Shown: positions 42,795-51,613, counted from the first letter of the stretch. The stretch: DNA of 64,000 nt from Lachnospiraceae bacterium KGMB03038 (GCA_007361935.1 CP041667.1:3066501-3130500); one strand, 5' to 3'. Numbers and translations: made by a program. Notes: a model not told the origin generated them from the sequence alone.

Positions 42795-43523
42795 TAATTG
42801 AAAGTCTTCTGGGAAAAAGGGATTCTTTTCCCCCCATTCTGGATCTTCTTTCGCCCTCTGTTCCCACTTCCTGTAAGGCTTTAAAAATTTTTCTTCAATG
42901 ATCTCCTCGGCTTCCAGCCGCGCCTGCACCGCTTCTTCAAAATCATGGAAAGTCCCCAGATAATACCGTTTCTGCTGAAGCCCTATAGAAACTTTATAAC
43001 TGCCCGGTTCTTTCACGTACACGCCTCTGAAACCGCTGGTATTATCACTTCGGTGTTTCCGCCGCTCCAGCATCTCAATACAAGTTCCGTCTACAAAATG
43101 CAGCTTCTCTCTTGTCTCTCCAATCCTGTCTCTTGTCTGCTGCTGCAGGCAGCCGCAGCTCCGCACGTTGCCATGTTCTAGTTTATCTTCTGTGATATCT
43201 TTCTCCCGGCCGCAGTCGCATTTGCAATGCCAGTATACGGAACCTTTCTTATCTCGTTTCTCTGTCGGATACAGCGCCGTAAGCCTTCCATACCGGTTGC
43301 CCCGGATATCTTTGCGGTGTCTCATACGTATCTGACAGCCGCAGCTTGTCACAGTCCCTCTTAACAACTTCTTGCGGCTTACCTTCACTTCCCGCCCACA
43401 GTCACACCGGCAGCGCCACACAATATATCCATTTTCTCTTTGGTCCGTTGCTTCTATCGCCGTCAGATTTCCAAATTTCTCTCCGGCAAGATCTACTCTG
43501 CTGCTCTTGGAGCTGCCTTTCAT
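42756..43523 (-). CDS. AP2-domain DNA-binding protein with two Cys-rich repeats
   Basis: 255 residues. Two repeats of a Cys motif (VWRCRCDCGREVKV..TSCGC near 28-60 and YWHCKCDCGREKDI..RSCGC near 85-120) precede an AP2-like domain (about 160-215, SGFRGVYVKEPGSYKVSIGL). Such proteins occur with phages and mobile DNA and bind DNA. ATG 43523 has GGAGG 9 bp upstream; a GTG at 43580 is less likely. The C-terminal residues QLGTGHFQSGPGDF and the stop are encoded by palindrome copy 10. Transcription appears to come from a promoter in the invertible segment, so expression may be phase variable. Confidence 0.82.
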   Translation of the reverse strand: MKGSSKSSRVDLAGEKFGNLTAIEATDQRENGYIVWRCRCDCGREVKVSRKKLLRGTVTSCGCQIRMRHRKDIRGNRYGRLTALYPTEKRDKKGSVYWHCKCDCGREKDITEDKLEHGNVRSCGCLQQQTRDRIGETREKLHFVDGTCIEMLERRKHRSDNTSGFRGVYVKEPGSYKVSIGLQQKRYYLGTFHDFEEAVQARLEAEEIIEEKFLKPYRKWEQRAKEDPEWGEKNPFFPEDFQLGTGHFQSGPGDF

Positions 43524-43580
43524 AAATATATACCTCCATTTCCTGTCTATGCGACAGAAAACCGCCTGATTTACAGACAC

Positions 43581-43605
43581 ACCACAGAATGTTCCTTCTG
43601 TGGTA
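43581..43605 (+). repeat. Inverted repeat L, recombinase-type site
   Basis: 25 bp made of arms ACCACAGAA and TTCTGTGGT around an asymmetric 6-bp centre TGTTCC. The exact inverse of 43854-43878. Arm and spacer sizes match core sites of tyrosine recombinases. Confidence 0.85.
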
Positions 43606-43649
43606 TAGTTCTTTTAAATGCAACTGAAAATCTATCTAAAATCATATTT

Positions 43650-43678
43650 ATTATAGTCTAAGATTGTTCCATTTTCAA
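43650..43678 (-). promoter_or_regulatory. Promoter inside the invertible segment, facing the AP2 gene
   Basis: TTGAAA (43678-43673), 17-bp spacer, TATAAT (43655-43650). The transcript would start near 43643 and run through the left repeat, which would fold as a hairpin in the 5' leader. Confidence 0.8.
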
Positions 43679-43853
43679 TCTAAAATATAGTTGGAAAATT
43701 ATAACACCTGGGACGACAAGATGAGACTTACAATTTGCCAATAAGAAACCTGAATTTCTTCATTTAAGAAAATAGCAGGTTTATTAAATCATGCCTTTTT
43801 CTTTGGATTAGCCGCAAAGAAAGGCTTTTTTTATGTATGTATTTTGAATCCCC

Positions 43854-43884
43854 TACCACAGAAGGAACATTCTGTGGTTTTTTA
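43854..43884. repeat. Inverted repeat R, recombinase-type site and possible terminator
   Basis: Sites 43854-43878 exactly invert 43581-43605. On the plus strand the palindrome CCACAGAA..TTCTGTGG is followed by six T, so it can also end plus-strand transcription before it runs antisense into the recombinase gene. Confidence 0.85.
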
Positions 43885-44718
43885 TATGACCAACCCCATT
43901 TTTTCCAGCGTCCTCTCATGGGCGCTGGCGCTTACAGCCACATAGATCCGGGTTGTCTCGATCTTGCTGTGCCCCAGCACATCGGCCAGATGGGCCAGAT
44001 TTTTCTCCACCTCATAGAAGGTCCTGGCAAACAGATGGCGCAGATTATGGGGAAATACTTTCCTTGGATCCACCTGGCCCATCTGGCACAGCTTCTTCAT
44101 ATCATGGCAGATATTCGACCGGTCCACCATATTCCCGCTTCTGGTCCGGAAAATATGTCCGCTCTCGATTTCCTTCTCCTTCGCGTACCGCAGAAGTTTC
44201 ACCCGCAGTTCCCTAGGGATCAGGACGATCCGGTTCTTTCCTTTCAGTTGGATCCTTGCCCTCCCGGTCCGGGCCGCCTCCACAGTGATATACCTTAGCT
44301 CACTGATGCGGATTCCCGTGGAACATAAGGTCATCAAGATCAGATAGAGACGCTGATCCTTTCGTTTCCTGGCTTCACGCAGCAGCCGTTTGTACTCTTC
44401 CTCGGACAGCTCCTTCGTCTCGTCCAGGAATGCCTGCCTCTGTACCTTCAGAAGCTTCACCTTACATTCCGAAAGCCCCCGGAAATCCAGATAAGCGTTG
44501 ATGGCGGAAAGATTGCCATTAACTGTCTGGGCCTGAAACGTTTCCGTAAGGCAGCTCCGATATTCCAGGAGCCTCTCCTTCGTGATCTCCCGGCCCGCCA
44601 GGTACTCCCCAAACCGTTCCGCCGCCTTTCGGTACTTCACGATTGTTGAAGCCGCTTTTTCCTTCTCCCGAAGATCGGCCGCAAACTCCACAATACTCTC
44701 TTTCGACAACATGTTCAT
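43882..44718 (-). CDS. Tyrosine-type recombinase/integrase
   Basis: 278 residues. N-terminal SAM-like core-binding domain (about 1-85) and catalytic domain with Arg in TGIRISELRY, the HNLRH box (FPHNLRHLFARTF), His in LGHSKIETTRIY, and the nucleophile Tyr in the same motif. The size fits stand-alone invertases and XerD-like enzymes. Its 3' end lies 3 bp from inverted repeat R, so it is the prime candidate to flip the segment. A 10-bp palindrome CAACATGTTG at 44776-44785 before the gene may be a control site. Confidence 0.92.
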   Translation of the reverse strand: MNMLSKESIVEFAADLREKEKAASTIVKYRKAAERFGEYLAGREITKERLLEYRSCLTETFQAQTVNGNLSAINAYLDFRGLSECKVKLLKVQRQAFLDETKELSEEEYKRLLREARKRKDQRLYLILMTLCSTGIRISELRYITVEAARTGRARIQLKGKNRIVLIPRELRVKLLRYAKEKEIESGHIFRTRSGNMVDRSNICHDMKKLCQMGQVDPRKVFPHNLRHLFARTFYEVEKNLAHLADVLGHSKIETTRIYVAVSASAHERTLEKMGLVI

Positions 44719-44818
44719 GGTCGTTCCCTCCTTTTCCTATAGTTATACCCCAATTTCATTGCTTTTTTCCATGTGCAACATGTTGTTTACAGTTTTATTG
44801 GGAAAAGGAGGAAACATT

Positions 44819-45844
44819 CTACTGCCAGATCCAGCACAATCCATTATAGAAGTATTCCATAGCATAGTCTCCGTTGTGGGTACCGCCTTCCTGTTCCAGG
44901 AAATACAGATTGCCTTCTCTTTCATTATCCGCATAGCGGAAGGTTCCATCGCCCACATCTGCCATTGCCTCGATCTGATCCTTAAAAGAACCGTAGGCAA
45001 AATCATCCGTTCCAGAAGCGGCAAAGATATAGAAATCATTCCATGCATGGCCGGAATCCCTTACGATCGAAGCCATGTACTCGCCATCTGACGTCAGGTT
45101 CCCGCTGGAAGGCATAAAATAGCGGAATTCGTCCAGGCAGTACTCAAAGGTCCTCCATGTGGCCACCGACCCCATGGAAAATCCGCAGAACGCCCGGTGG
45201 TCTCTGGACGAGCGTATCCCCTCCGCGGTCGTCTCCTTGGCATAGGTGCTGTAAGTTCCTTCCACCGCCGGTATCAGATCATTGACCAGTTCATTATGGT
45301 AGTTCTCTGTCAGCCTGAGAGCCAGTGAATAATCGGAACTGTCAGACTCGCTTTCATTATTATATGTAGGACATACCACGATCATCGGCTGGATCCTGCC
45401 ATCGGCGATCCCATTGTCCAAAACATTTTTAAACACATTTGGCCTCTCCGGCGTTCCAAGATAGGTCGTCTCATTGCTCCATCCGCCGTGCATCAGATAA
45501 AACACGTTATACTGCTCATCCTCAGAATAGCCGTAGGGAAGATACACGATCGCCCTTTTGCGCAGCACCTGGTCCTGTTCCTCGTAGCTCATAGACTCGT
45601 AGGTATCATAGGTAAGTTCTGTCAAGGTTCCCGGCTGATCTGAATCCGCAAAATATGCTTGGGGGATCTGGGATAATTCTTCCGGCAGTGAAGCCTTTGT
45701 CACCGTCTCTCCCGCCGCTGTCGTCTCCGTCTCCTCTTCTTTTTCCTTTCGTTCCGTCCGGCTTTGTCCACATCCAGCCACAAGGACTGACACAGCCATA
45801 AGCGCTGTCAGCAGAAAGGCCGCCGGAATTCTGGTATTTCTCAC
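44819..45844 (-). CDS. Secreted lipoprotein esterase (CE1-like alpha/beta hydrolase)
   Basis: 341 residues. Lipobox VLVAGC with Cys near residue 25 and an acidic linker. The catalytic domain resembles feruloyl/acetyl xylan esterases: YNVFYLMHGGWSNE, the nucleophile elbow GFSMGS, and the His in GGTHNGDYAMEYF. It would remove ester groups from plant polysaccharides at the cell surface. Last gene of the sugar-sensing locus, 97 bp after a binding-protein gene, which supports a role in plant-sugar use. Confidence 0.85.
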   Translation of the reverse strand: MRNTRIPAAFLLTALMAVSVLVAGCGQSRTERKEKEEETETTAAGETVTKASLPEELSQIPQAYFADSDQPGTLTELTYDTYESMSYEEQDQVLRKRAIVYLPYGYSEDEQYNVFYLMHGGWSNETTYLGTPERPNVFKNVLDNGIADGRIQPMIVVCPTYNNESESDSSDYSLALRLTENYHNELVNDLIPAVEGTYSTYAKETTAEGIRSSRDHRAFCGFSMGSVATWRTFEYCLDEFRYFMPSSGNLTSDGEYMASIVRDSGHAWNDFYIFAASGTDDFAYGSFKDQIEAMADVGDGTFRYADNEREGNLYFLEQEGGTHNGDYAMEYFYNGLCWIWQ

Positions 45845-45940
45845 AGTATCACCTCCCTGTACATCCTAATTATAATCCAGGAAGGTATGCGGCAGAATCC
45901 ACGTCTTGGTTGTGGAATATATACCCAAAGGTTTTCACCT

Positions 45941-46975
45941 TTATTCCGACAGAAATTCTCGGACATTTTCTCTGGTTACTTTCTCATAAGGCAGATAGAT
46001 GTATCTCTCGTTCTCAAATTGGATCTCCTCCATCCCGCTGCCCGTCACTGCCGCTACCGCCAGTTCCGCCATAGCCTCTGCCTGGCCTTCTTTATCGTTA
46101 TATACCGTTCCGTCCAGCTTTAAGTCCACCACAGCCTTTAGTCCCACATCCGTTCCGTCAATTCCGAAAAAGGCCGGCATACTGGCCTCTGTGCGGTTGA
46201 GCTTCTCGTAGGCCTCGATGGCGCCAAGGGCCATGTCGTCATTATTGGCTAAGACAAGTTCGATCTGGTTCTGATGCTGGCCGATCATCTGGAGCATCCG
46301 GTTTTGGGCCTGCGCCCGGTTCCAATTGGCGATCCCGTAACTTAGTTTTTCCAGGCTCACCCCTCTGCCCTTCAGGGTATCTACCGCATTTTCCGTCCGT
46401 ATGATGGCATCCTGGTGGCCCGGCTCTCCTTCCAGCACCACATACTGGATCTGCCCGTCCTTATTCCGGTCAATGCTGGCATCCTCCTGTATCAGATCCG
46501 CCGCCAGCTCACCCTGCATGATCCCCGACTCTTTCGCATCCGCTCCTACATAATAGAGGCGGTCCCACTGCTGCAGGTCCTCCGCCACAGGTTCCCTGTT
46601 GAAAAATATGATCGGCACGTCATTTTCCCTGGCAAGATCAATGATCTCCGATGGGTCCGCCCGGTCCACCAGATTGACGCAAAGCACATTGCATCCGGCA
46701 TCCAGCATCTCTTTTACCTGGTCGTCCTGTTTCCGCTGCTGCCCGGCCGCATCCCGGATGGTCACCACCGTCCGCAGATCCGCCCTCTCATATTGGTTCA
46801 TCTGTTCCTCGAAACAATCTACCAGCTCACTGATAAAGGTGTCGCTTTGATTATAGCAGGCCACTCCCACATAGATTTTATCGATCTCGTCCGTCTGCCG
46901 CTTCCCGCAGGCAGACATTGCCAAGACGCTAAAACAGCATAAAACCACTGCTGCCAAAAATCTTTTTCTCTTCAT
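45941..46975 (-). CDS. Sugar-binding lipoprotein, galactose-binding (MglB) type
   Basis: 344 residues. Lipobox LAMSAC (Cys23). A normal-order periplasmic-binding fold of type I: IYVGVACYNQSDTFISEL starts the first lobe, then VNLVDRADPSEIIDLA, IIFFNREP, and the calcium loop DRNKDGQIQ (169-174). It resembles E. coli MglB. Placed next to a sensor kinase but away from the permease genes, so it may present sugar to the sensor rather than to the transporter. It serves as the reference for the permuted protein at 54.9 kb. Confidence 0.88.
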   Translation of the reverse strand: MKRKRFLAAVVLCCFSVLAMSACGKRQTDEIDKIYVGVACYNQSDTFISELVDCFEEQMNQYERADLRTVVTIRDAAGQQRKQDDQVKEMLDAGCNVLCVNLVDRADPSEIIDLARENDVPIIFFNREPVAEDLQQWDRLYYVGADAKESGIMQGELAADLIQEDASIDRNKDGQIQYVVLEGEPGHQDAIIRTENAVDTLKGRGVSLEKLSYGIANWNRAQAQNRMLQMIGQHQNQIELVLANNDDMALGAIEAYEKLNRTEASMPAFFGIDGTDVGLKAVVDLKLDGTVYNDKEGQAEAMAELAVAAVTGSGMEEIQFENERYIYLPYEKVTRENVREFLSE

Positions 46976-47006
46976 ACGTTTCTTCCTCTGCCATTTAGCC
47001 AGGCTT

Positions 47007-48005
47007 CTACTGGCTCATTGTATAAATGATCTCCTGATTTTCCTCCGTAAACAGGTTCTCTTTTCTGATCACCGTGTGGGTGACGGTACTGCTTTCTGTC
47101 TTTTGGAAGAAATGCCTCAGGTTCTCCGAAAGCTGTGTCAAGCTTTGATATCCCACGCCAAACTCGTCCGGCACTACCAGACACTCTGCCACGCCGGTAT
47201 CCAGATAATAGATGGCTTCTGGCGAATTCCCAATGCCATATACCAGCGCTCCGTGAAGGTCGTTTCCTGCCGCCGCCTCTCCTGCTGCCGTCAGGCTGCG
47301 GTCATCGAGGGCCGCGATCAGATCCACCGTTGGCTGGGCTTCCAAACTCTTCTTCCCCTGGCCCACGGCGCCTGCCACCGACCAGCGGATATTGGCGCCC
47401 GATCCTTCCAGGCCGTCCAGGAATCCTTCCCTCCGGCTTTCTGCCGCCTCTGTCGCCTCTGCCTCCACCGCGATGCCTATGGTCTTTCCTTCCAGATTCC
47501 CATTGTATTCCTCCAGCAGTTCCTCTGCCAGTGCTTTCCCCATGCTGTAGTTATCCGGCTGCACCACCGGAAGGCCAGAGGATTCTTCGCCATTCAGGGT
47601 CCCGGATTCTACCAGCAGCACCGGAAGGCGCCTGGATACCTTCTCCAGCATTTCCGCCGTGTCCTCTCCGGAAACAGGCTGTATAATAAGCCCATCCGCC
47701 CCGTTATCAATCTCCTGCTGGATCACATTTTGCTCATCTTCCGCAGTCATAATCCCCTCGGTGTCTACCACGAACATTTCAATGCCCTGATCTGCCGCCG
47801 CCATCTTAAGGCCATATTTGAAGGCCGCCCACTGGCTGTCGTCAGAATTCTGCACAATCACAGACACCCGTTCTCTGTCATTGACGCTGTTCCCAAGAAA
47901 CATAAAGACTGCCAATATGATCACTGCCAGCGCCAGGGATGCTTCCAAGAGGACAAACATTTTTTTACTGTGTTTCATCTTCCCTATCCGGTGTCTTATT
48001 CTCAT
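47007..48005 (-). CDS. Membrane-anchored type I binding-protein domain
   Basis: 332 residues from ATG 48005 (GGAGG upstream). A single uncleaved-looking membrane segment (VLLEASLALAVIILAVFMFL) replaces a lipobox, then a two-lobe binding domain (VSVIVQNSDDSQWAAFKYGL; GADGLIIQPVSGEDT; GIAVEAEATEAAESRREGF). It overlaps the histidine kinase gene by 41 bp. Anchoring plus tight linkage suggests an accessory sensor that binds sugar and signals to the kinase. Substrate unknown. Confidence 0.78.
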   Translation of the reverse strand: MRIRHRIGKMKHSKKMFVLLEASLALAVIILAVFMFLGNSVNDRERVSVIVQNSDDSQWAAFKYGLKMAAADQGIEMFVVDTEGIMTAEDEQNVIQQEIDNGADGLIIQPVSGEDTAEMLEKVSRRLPVLLVESGTLNGEESSGLPVVQPDNYSMGKALAEELLEEYNGNLEGKTIGIAVEAEATEAAESRREGFLDGLEGSGANIRWSVAGAVGQGKKSLEAQPTVDLIAALDDRSLTAAGEAAAGNDLHGALVYGIGNSPEAIYYLDTGVAECLVVPDEFGVGYQSLTQLSENLRHFFQKTESSTVTHTVIRKENLFTEENQEIIYTMSQ

Positions 48006-49833
48006 CCGCTTCCTCCCCAAAAATGGTCCGTCCCTGCTCAAGGGTGGTCCGGTTTTTTTCCGTATACGGAACCGCCGGAATATGGATCGAAACTGTGGTT
48101 CCTTCATCCGGTTCGCTATCGATGACCAGCCCGTACTCTTTTCCAAACAGGATCTGGATCCGGTTGTTCACATTTACCAGGCCCACTCCCGATCCGTGCT
48201 TCTTCACTCTCTGGCTGTCCGTAAGCAGAAGATCCGCTTCCTCTTTCGCCATTCCAATGCCATTATCTTCTACAGCCAGAATGACCCGATCTCCTTCCAG
48301 CTTGCCTGTGATCTTGATCTCGCCCGCGTCGTCCATGCCGCTCACGCCATAGTTGATGGCATTTTCCAGAATCGGCTGCAGGATCAGCTTCACCGTACAG
48401 TAGGAATATACCGCCGGATCCACGTCAAAGGTAACGGAAAAAGAATTTTTATACCGGATCTTCTGGATATTCATATAGCTTTCCGCATGTTGGAGCTCAT
48501 CCCTTACCGAGATCACCGTCCGCCCTTTTGACAGACTGATCCGGAAGAGTTTGGCAAGCTGGGAGATCATAAATACAGCCTCGTCGTTTTTCTCTCCCTC
48601 CACCATCCATGTGATGGATTCCAGGGCGTTATACAGGAAATGCGGATTGATCTGGCTCTGAAGCGCTTCCAGCTCACTTTTTCTTCTCTCGTTCTGTTCC
48701 CAGACAATCTCTTTCATAAGAAGGTCGATCTGCTCGTAGGACTTTTGGATCGAATAGCCCAGATGCCGGATCTCCTGTGAACCGCCGATATAGATACTGG
48801 GTTTTTCTCCCGCCTCATACTCTACCACCGAATCGTTGAGTTTTAAGATGGGCCTGGAGATCCTCACGGAAATCACCCGGTTGATCACCAGGAGCATCAT
48901 GACCATCAAAAGGATCAGGATGATGATAAAATACCTAAGGTCCGCCATTCCATGGGTAAACGTGGAGTAGGGGATCACCCCCACCAGTTTCCATCCCGTA
49001 TAGCTGACCGTATTGACGATAACCTTTCGGTTCTCTCCCTCAAAGTGTTCGTCATAAACACCGTCGTCCCGCCGGGCAGCGGCCTTGTTATTTTCACTGA
49101 CGATCCCGTCGCTGACCTGGATCTGCTTGGGATGGTATATGACCTTCCCATTGCTGTCGCACAGATAATAGTACTGCCCGCTGCCGGTGGAATTGATCTG
49201 CGTCATCACCCGCGAGATCCCGCTGTAGTCCATGTCTACCAGCAGCACTCCAAGCTGTGATTCTCCCTGGTTCGTCAGCTCTACCACCCGGCTTAGGGAG
49301 ATCACCCAGTAATACCGCTGGGTTCCGTCGTCAAACAGGTTCTGGATATGAGGCGTGGAAAAATGCATATTCTCCATTTCATCCATCGCTTGTATGAACC
49401 ATTCCTGTTTCGTAACATCCGGGTCCTCTTTCTGGGAGACAACCGGTTCCGCCGCCAGAAGACTTCCGTAATTATTATAGATCGCAATGCTCCTTAGGTT
49501 GTCCCGATTGGCTTCATACAGCAGGTTCATTCCCTCCTGAATCTTCTCCGACTGGTCGGAGAAATCATTCTCCTTTACCACATTGTAGTAAGCCACATCT
49601 GAGATCTGGCGCATACGGATCAGGTAATCCTCCAGATTCTCCCCCGTCTGCTCCATCATTGTCTGGGAAGTCCGCACGACCTCCTGTCGGGCTGACATGG
49701 AGAACCACATGTACATAACGATCCCAAGGACCAGCATAATGGAGATGGAAATCACAGAAAACGCCAGCATAAGCGTTGACTGGATCCCTTTGGGTCTGAA
49801 CTTTTCTAACCGGGCAATATACTTATCTTTCAC
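47965..49833 (-). CDS. YesM-type sensor histidine kinase
   Basis: 622 residues. Membrane segment near 20-45, a large extracellular Cache-like domain (about 50-300), second membrane segment (FIIILILLMVMMLLVI), HAMP, then the LytS/YesM kinase part: H-box INPHFLYNALE, N-box QPILENAINYG, and glycine motifs EDNGIGM and GSGVGLVNV. It phosphorylates the YesN-type regulator encoded before it, overlapping by 11 bp. With the anchored binding protein it forms a three-part sugar sensor, by inference. Confidence 0.93.
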   Translation of the reverse strand: MKDKYIARLEKFRPKGIQSTLMLAFSVISISIMLVLGIVMYMWFSMSARQEVVRTSQTMMEQTGENLEDYLIRMRQISDVAYYNVVKENDFSDQSEKIQEGMNLLYEANRDNLRSIAIYNNYGSLLAAEPVVSQKEDPDVTKQEWFIQAMDEMENMHFSTPHIQNLFDDGTQRYYWVISLSRVVELTNQGESQLGVLLVDMDYSGISRVMTQINSTGSGQYYYLCDSNGKVIYHPKQIQVSDGIVSENNKAAARRDDGVYDEHFEGENRKVIVNTVSYTGWKLVGVIPYSTFTHGMADLRYFIIILILLMVMMLLVINRVISVRISRPILKLNDSVVEYEAGEKPSIYIGGSQEIRHLGYSIQKSYEQIDLLMKEIVWEQNERRKSELEALQSQINPHFLYNALESITWMVEGEKNDEAVFMISQLAKLFRISLSKGRTVISVRDELQHAESYMNIQKIRYKNSFSVTFDVDPAVYSYCTVKLILQPILENAINYGVSGMDDAGEIKITGKLEGDRVILAVEDNGIGMAKEEADLLLTDSQRVKKHGSGVGLVNVNNRIQILFGKEYGLVIDSEPDEGTTVSIHIPAVPYTEKNRTTLEQGRTIFGEEADENKTPDREDETQ

Positions 49834-51433
49834 TTCCTACATACTCCGTCCTGTACTTTGAAGGTGATACGCCATACTGTCTCTTAAATACATAACTGAA
49901 ATAATTCGGGTCTGTATATCCTACGCTTTTGGCAATGGCATAACTCTTATCATTGGTTTCCAGCAGAAGCCGCAGAGCCTGTTCCATGCGGTATTCTGTC
50001 AGATATCCGATGAAAGATTTCCCCACTTCCTTCTTAAAGACTGTGGAGAAATAAGAATTCGACACTCCCAGCTCCCTGCATACCGTATCCAGCGAAAGCT
50101 CCGCCTCAAAGTAGTGGGCCTGCACATATTCCTTTGCCTTTGTGACGAAAGACTGGGTGGACATGCTTCTTGCGCGGATCATCTGCTCGTGCAGAGAAAG
50201 ACAGATGTCTATAAGTCTTTCTCTCAGCGCTTCCGGCTCCAGGTCAAGAAACGTTCTATAAAGATCATCAATTCTCTTCCCAAATGCCTCCATCGAAATG
50301 TCGTGATTAGCGGAGAAGCGGTACAGCCCGCTCACCAGCTCCATGATCGCGATCTGATGTCCCTGAAGGGATTGGGCTGGAAAAGAATTCTGGGCCAGGT
50401 ATCTGTCCGCCGCCTCCCTCACTTCTTGTTCAGACCCCAGACAGATCCGCTTAAACAGTTCCCCCAGCCTGGAATCATCCGCCGGATTGCCGCCCGCTGT
50501 CTCCTGGGGATCGATCTCCCGAATATTGATGGCCCGCGAAGCCCCGTAGATCGCCCGGTAGGAAACGGCCTCCCTGGCTCCGGCATAGGATTTGGCCAGT
50601 TCCAGAATATGTTTGGACACCTTTCCGACTCCCACGGTGACCACCGCCCCGATCATACGGCGGGCATATCTGCAGAATCTGTCACATTCATCTGTCAGAT
50701 CCGCTACCTGCCGCTCTTCCTCAAGCTGGGCGATCATAACCGTATTCCCAAGATAAGAGAAGGTCTTTGCCCTCCACTTCTCCCCCAGCCGTTCCTCTGC
50801 CTGCTTCCGCACAGACGTGTCCAGCAGAAGCGGGTTCATCCCCTCCGGCACCTGCCTGGAAGATGTGTGGATCACCAGACAGCAGAACAAAGGCCCCGCA
50901 AATGTGATCTGATAATCCTGAAGAAATTTCTGAAGTTCGTTTTCCTGGATCCTGCCTTCGATCAGGGTGGAATAAAAGTTTGCCCGCAGGACCGGAAGGG
51001 ATTCCATATAATATCTCTCCAGGACCTCCACGCTTCTTTTTTCACTGATCTCCTGATCCAGCTTGTTCTTTACCTGGGTAAACACTTCTTTGAGCTCCGC
51101 CGAATTGACCGGCTTGAGGATATACTCTTCCACTTCCAGATGGACCGCTTCCTTGGCGTACTCAAATTCATCAAAACCGGTAAAGATCAAGATCTTTGTC
51201 GCCGGAAACTCCCTCTTGATCTGCTGAGACAGCTCCATTCCGTCCATGTAGGGCATCTTAATGTCCGTCATTACAATGTCCGGCTGGTATTCTTCCACCA
51301 TTTCCAGGGCCTTGACCCCATTGCTGGCATAGCCGATCACAGAAAGTCCCAGCTCTTCCCAGTTTATTTTCTTCATAATAACTTGAATGACTTCTTCTTC
51401 GTCATCTACCAACAGTACCGTATATTTATCCAT
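49823..51433 (-). CDS. YesN-type response regulator (AraC family)
   Basis: 536 residues. Receiver domain (about 1-120) with Asp10/Asp11 and phospho-acceptor Asp57 (IVMTDIKMP); a middle region of unclear fold; C-terminal AraC helix-turn-helix pair (LDTVCRELGVSNSYFSTVFK and IAKSVGYTDPNYFSYVFK). I start at 51433: the promoter CTGACA-N17-TATAAT (51510-51482) puts transcription at about 51475. Likely activator of the adjacent mgl genes and perhaps of its own operon. Confidence 0.92.
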   Translation of the reverse strand: MDKYTVLLVDDEEEVIQVIMKKINWEELGLSVIGYASNGVKALEMVEEYQPDIVMTDIKMPYMDGMELSQQIKREFPATKILIFTGFDEFEYAKEAVHLEVEEYILKPVNSAELKEVFTQVKNKLDQEISEKRSVEVLERYYMESLPVLRANFYSTLIEGRIQENELQKFLQDYQITFAGPLFCCLVIHTSSRQVPEGMNPLLLDTSVRKQAEERLGEKWRAKTFSYLGNTVMIAQLEEERQVADLTDECDRFCRYARRMIGAVVTVGVGKVSKHILELAKSYAGAREAVSYRAIYGASRAINIREIDPQETAGGNPADDSRLGELFKRICLGSEQEVREAADRYLAQNSFPAQSLQGHQIAIMELVSGLYRFSANHDISMEAFGKRIDDLYRTFLDLEPEALRERLIDICLSLHEQMIRARSMSTQSFVTKAKEYVQAHYFEAELSLDTVCRELGVSNSYFSTVFKKEVGKSFIGYLTEYRMEQALRLLLETNDKSYAIAKSVGYTDPNYFSYVFKRQYGVSPSKYRTEYVGSER

Positions 51434-51481
51434 ATTTCTCATTCCTTCTGCGTCCAGTTTCTTTCTGATCATCCTTTTTCC

Positions 51482-51510
51482 ATTATACCAAATGCGCAAA
51501 TCGGTGTCAG
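51482..51510 (-). promoter_or_regulatory. Promoter of the sensor operon
   Basis: CTGACA (51510-51505), 17-bp spacer, TATAAT (51487-51482), driving yesN-yesM and the genes downstream. Confidence 0.8.
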
Positions 51511-51541
51511 CATTTTCTTTCTCTCCGGCAGACACAGCAAA

Positions 51542-51582
51542 AAAAACCAGATCCGCATCCATGGATACGGATCTGGTTTTTC
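51542..51582 (-). terminator. Terminator after the mgl genes
   Basis: AAAACCAGATCCG..CGGATCTGGTTTTT, about 13-bp stem with an inner ATCC/GGAT pair and T runs on both strands, 32 bp after the mglC stop. Confidence 0.9.
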
Positions 51583-51613
51583 TGAATGTATATTACATTC
51601 CCCAGCTTGTCTA

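Larger units (their letters stand above)
43581..43878. other. Predicted invertible promoter segment
   Basis: 298 bp bounded by two exact 25-bp inverted sites, AT-rich inside and without a gene. It holds a consensus promoter pointing left (43650-43678) into the AP2 gene, a stem-loop AAACCTG..CAGGTTT (43746-43782) and a hairpin with T run on the plus strand (43810-43831). A tyrosine recombinase gene ends 3 bp outside the right site. Inversion would turn the promoter toward the recombinase 3' end and shut off the AP2 gene. Confidence 0.7.

Noticed and set aside
43581..43605. Inverted repeats 43581/43854 as mere terminators
   Set aside because: The left copy has no T run in the sense of transcription, and exact 25-bp identity with an asymmetric centre beside a recombinase gene is better explained by recombination sites. 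The terminator role remains possible for the right copy.
43882..44718. Prophage or integrative element marked by the tyrosine recombinase
   Set aside because: No phage or conjugation genes are near, no attachment-site duplication at the tRNA genes is seen, and flanking genes are ordinary chromosomal genes.
47076..48125. 350-codon plus-strand frame antisense to the binding-protein gene
   Set aside because: The product has no protein-like domain and lies opposite a well-supported gene; it is a by-product of codon bias.
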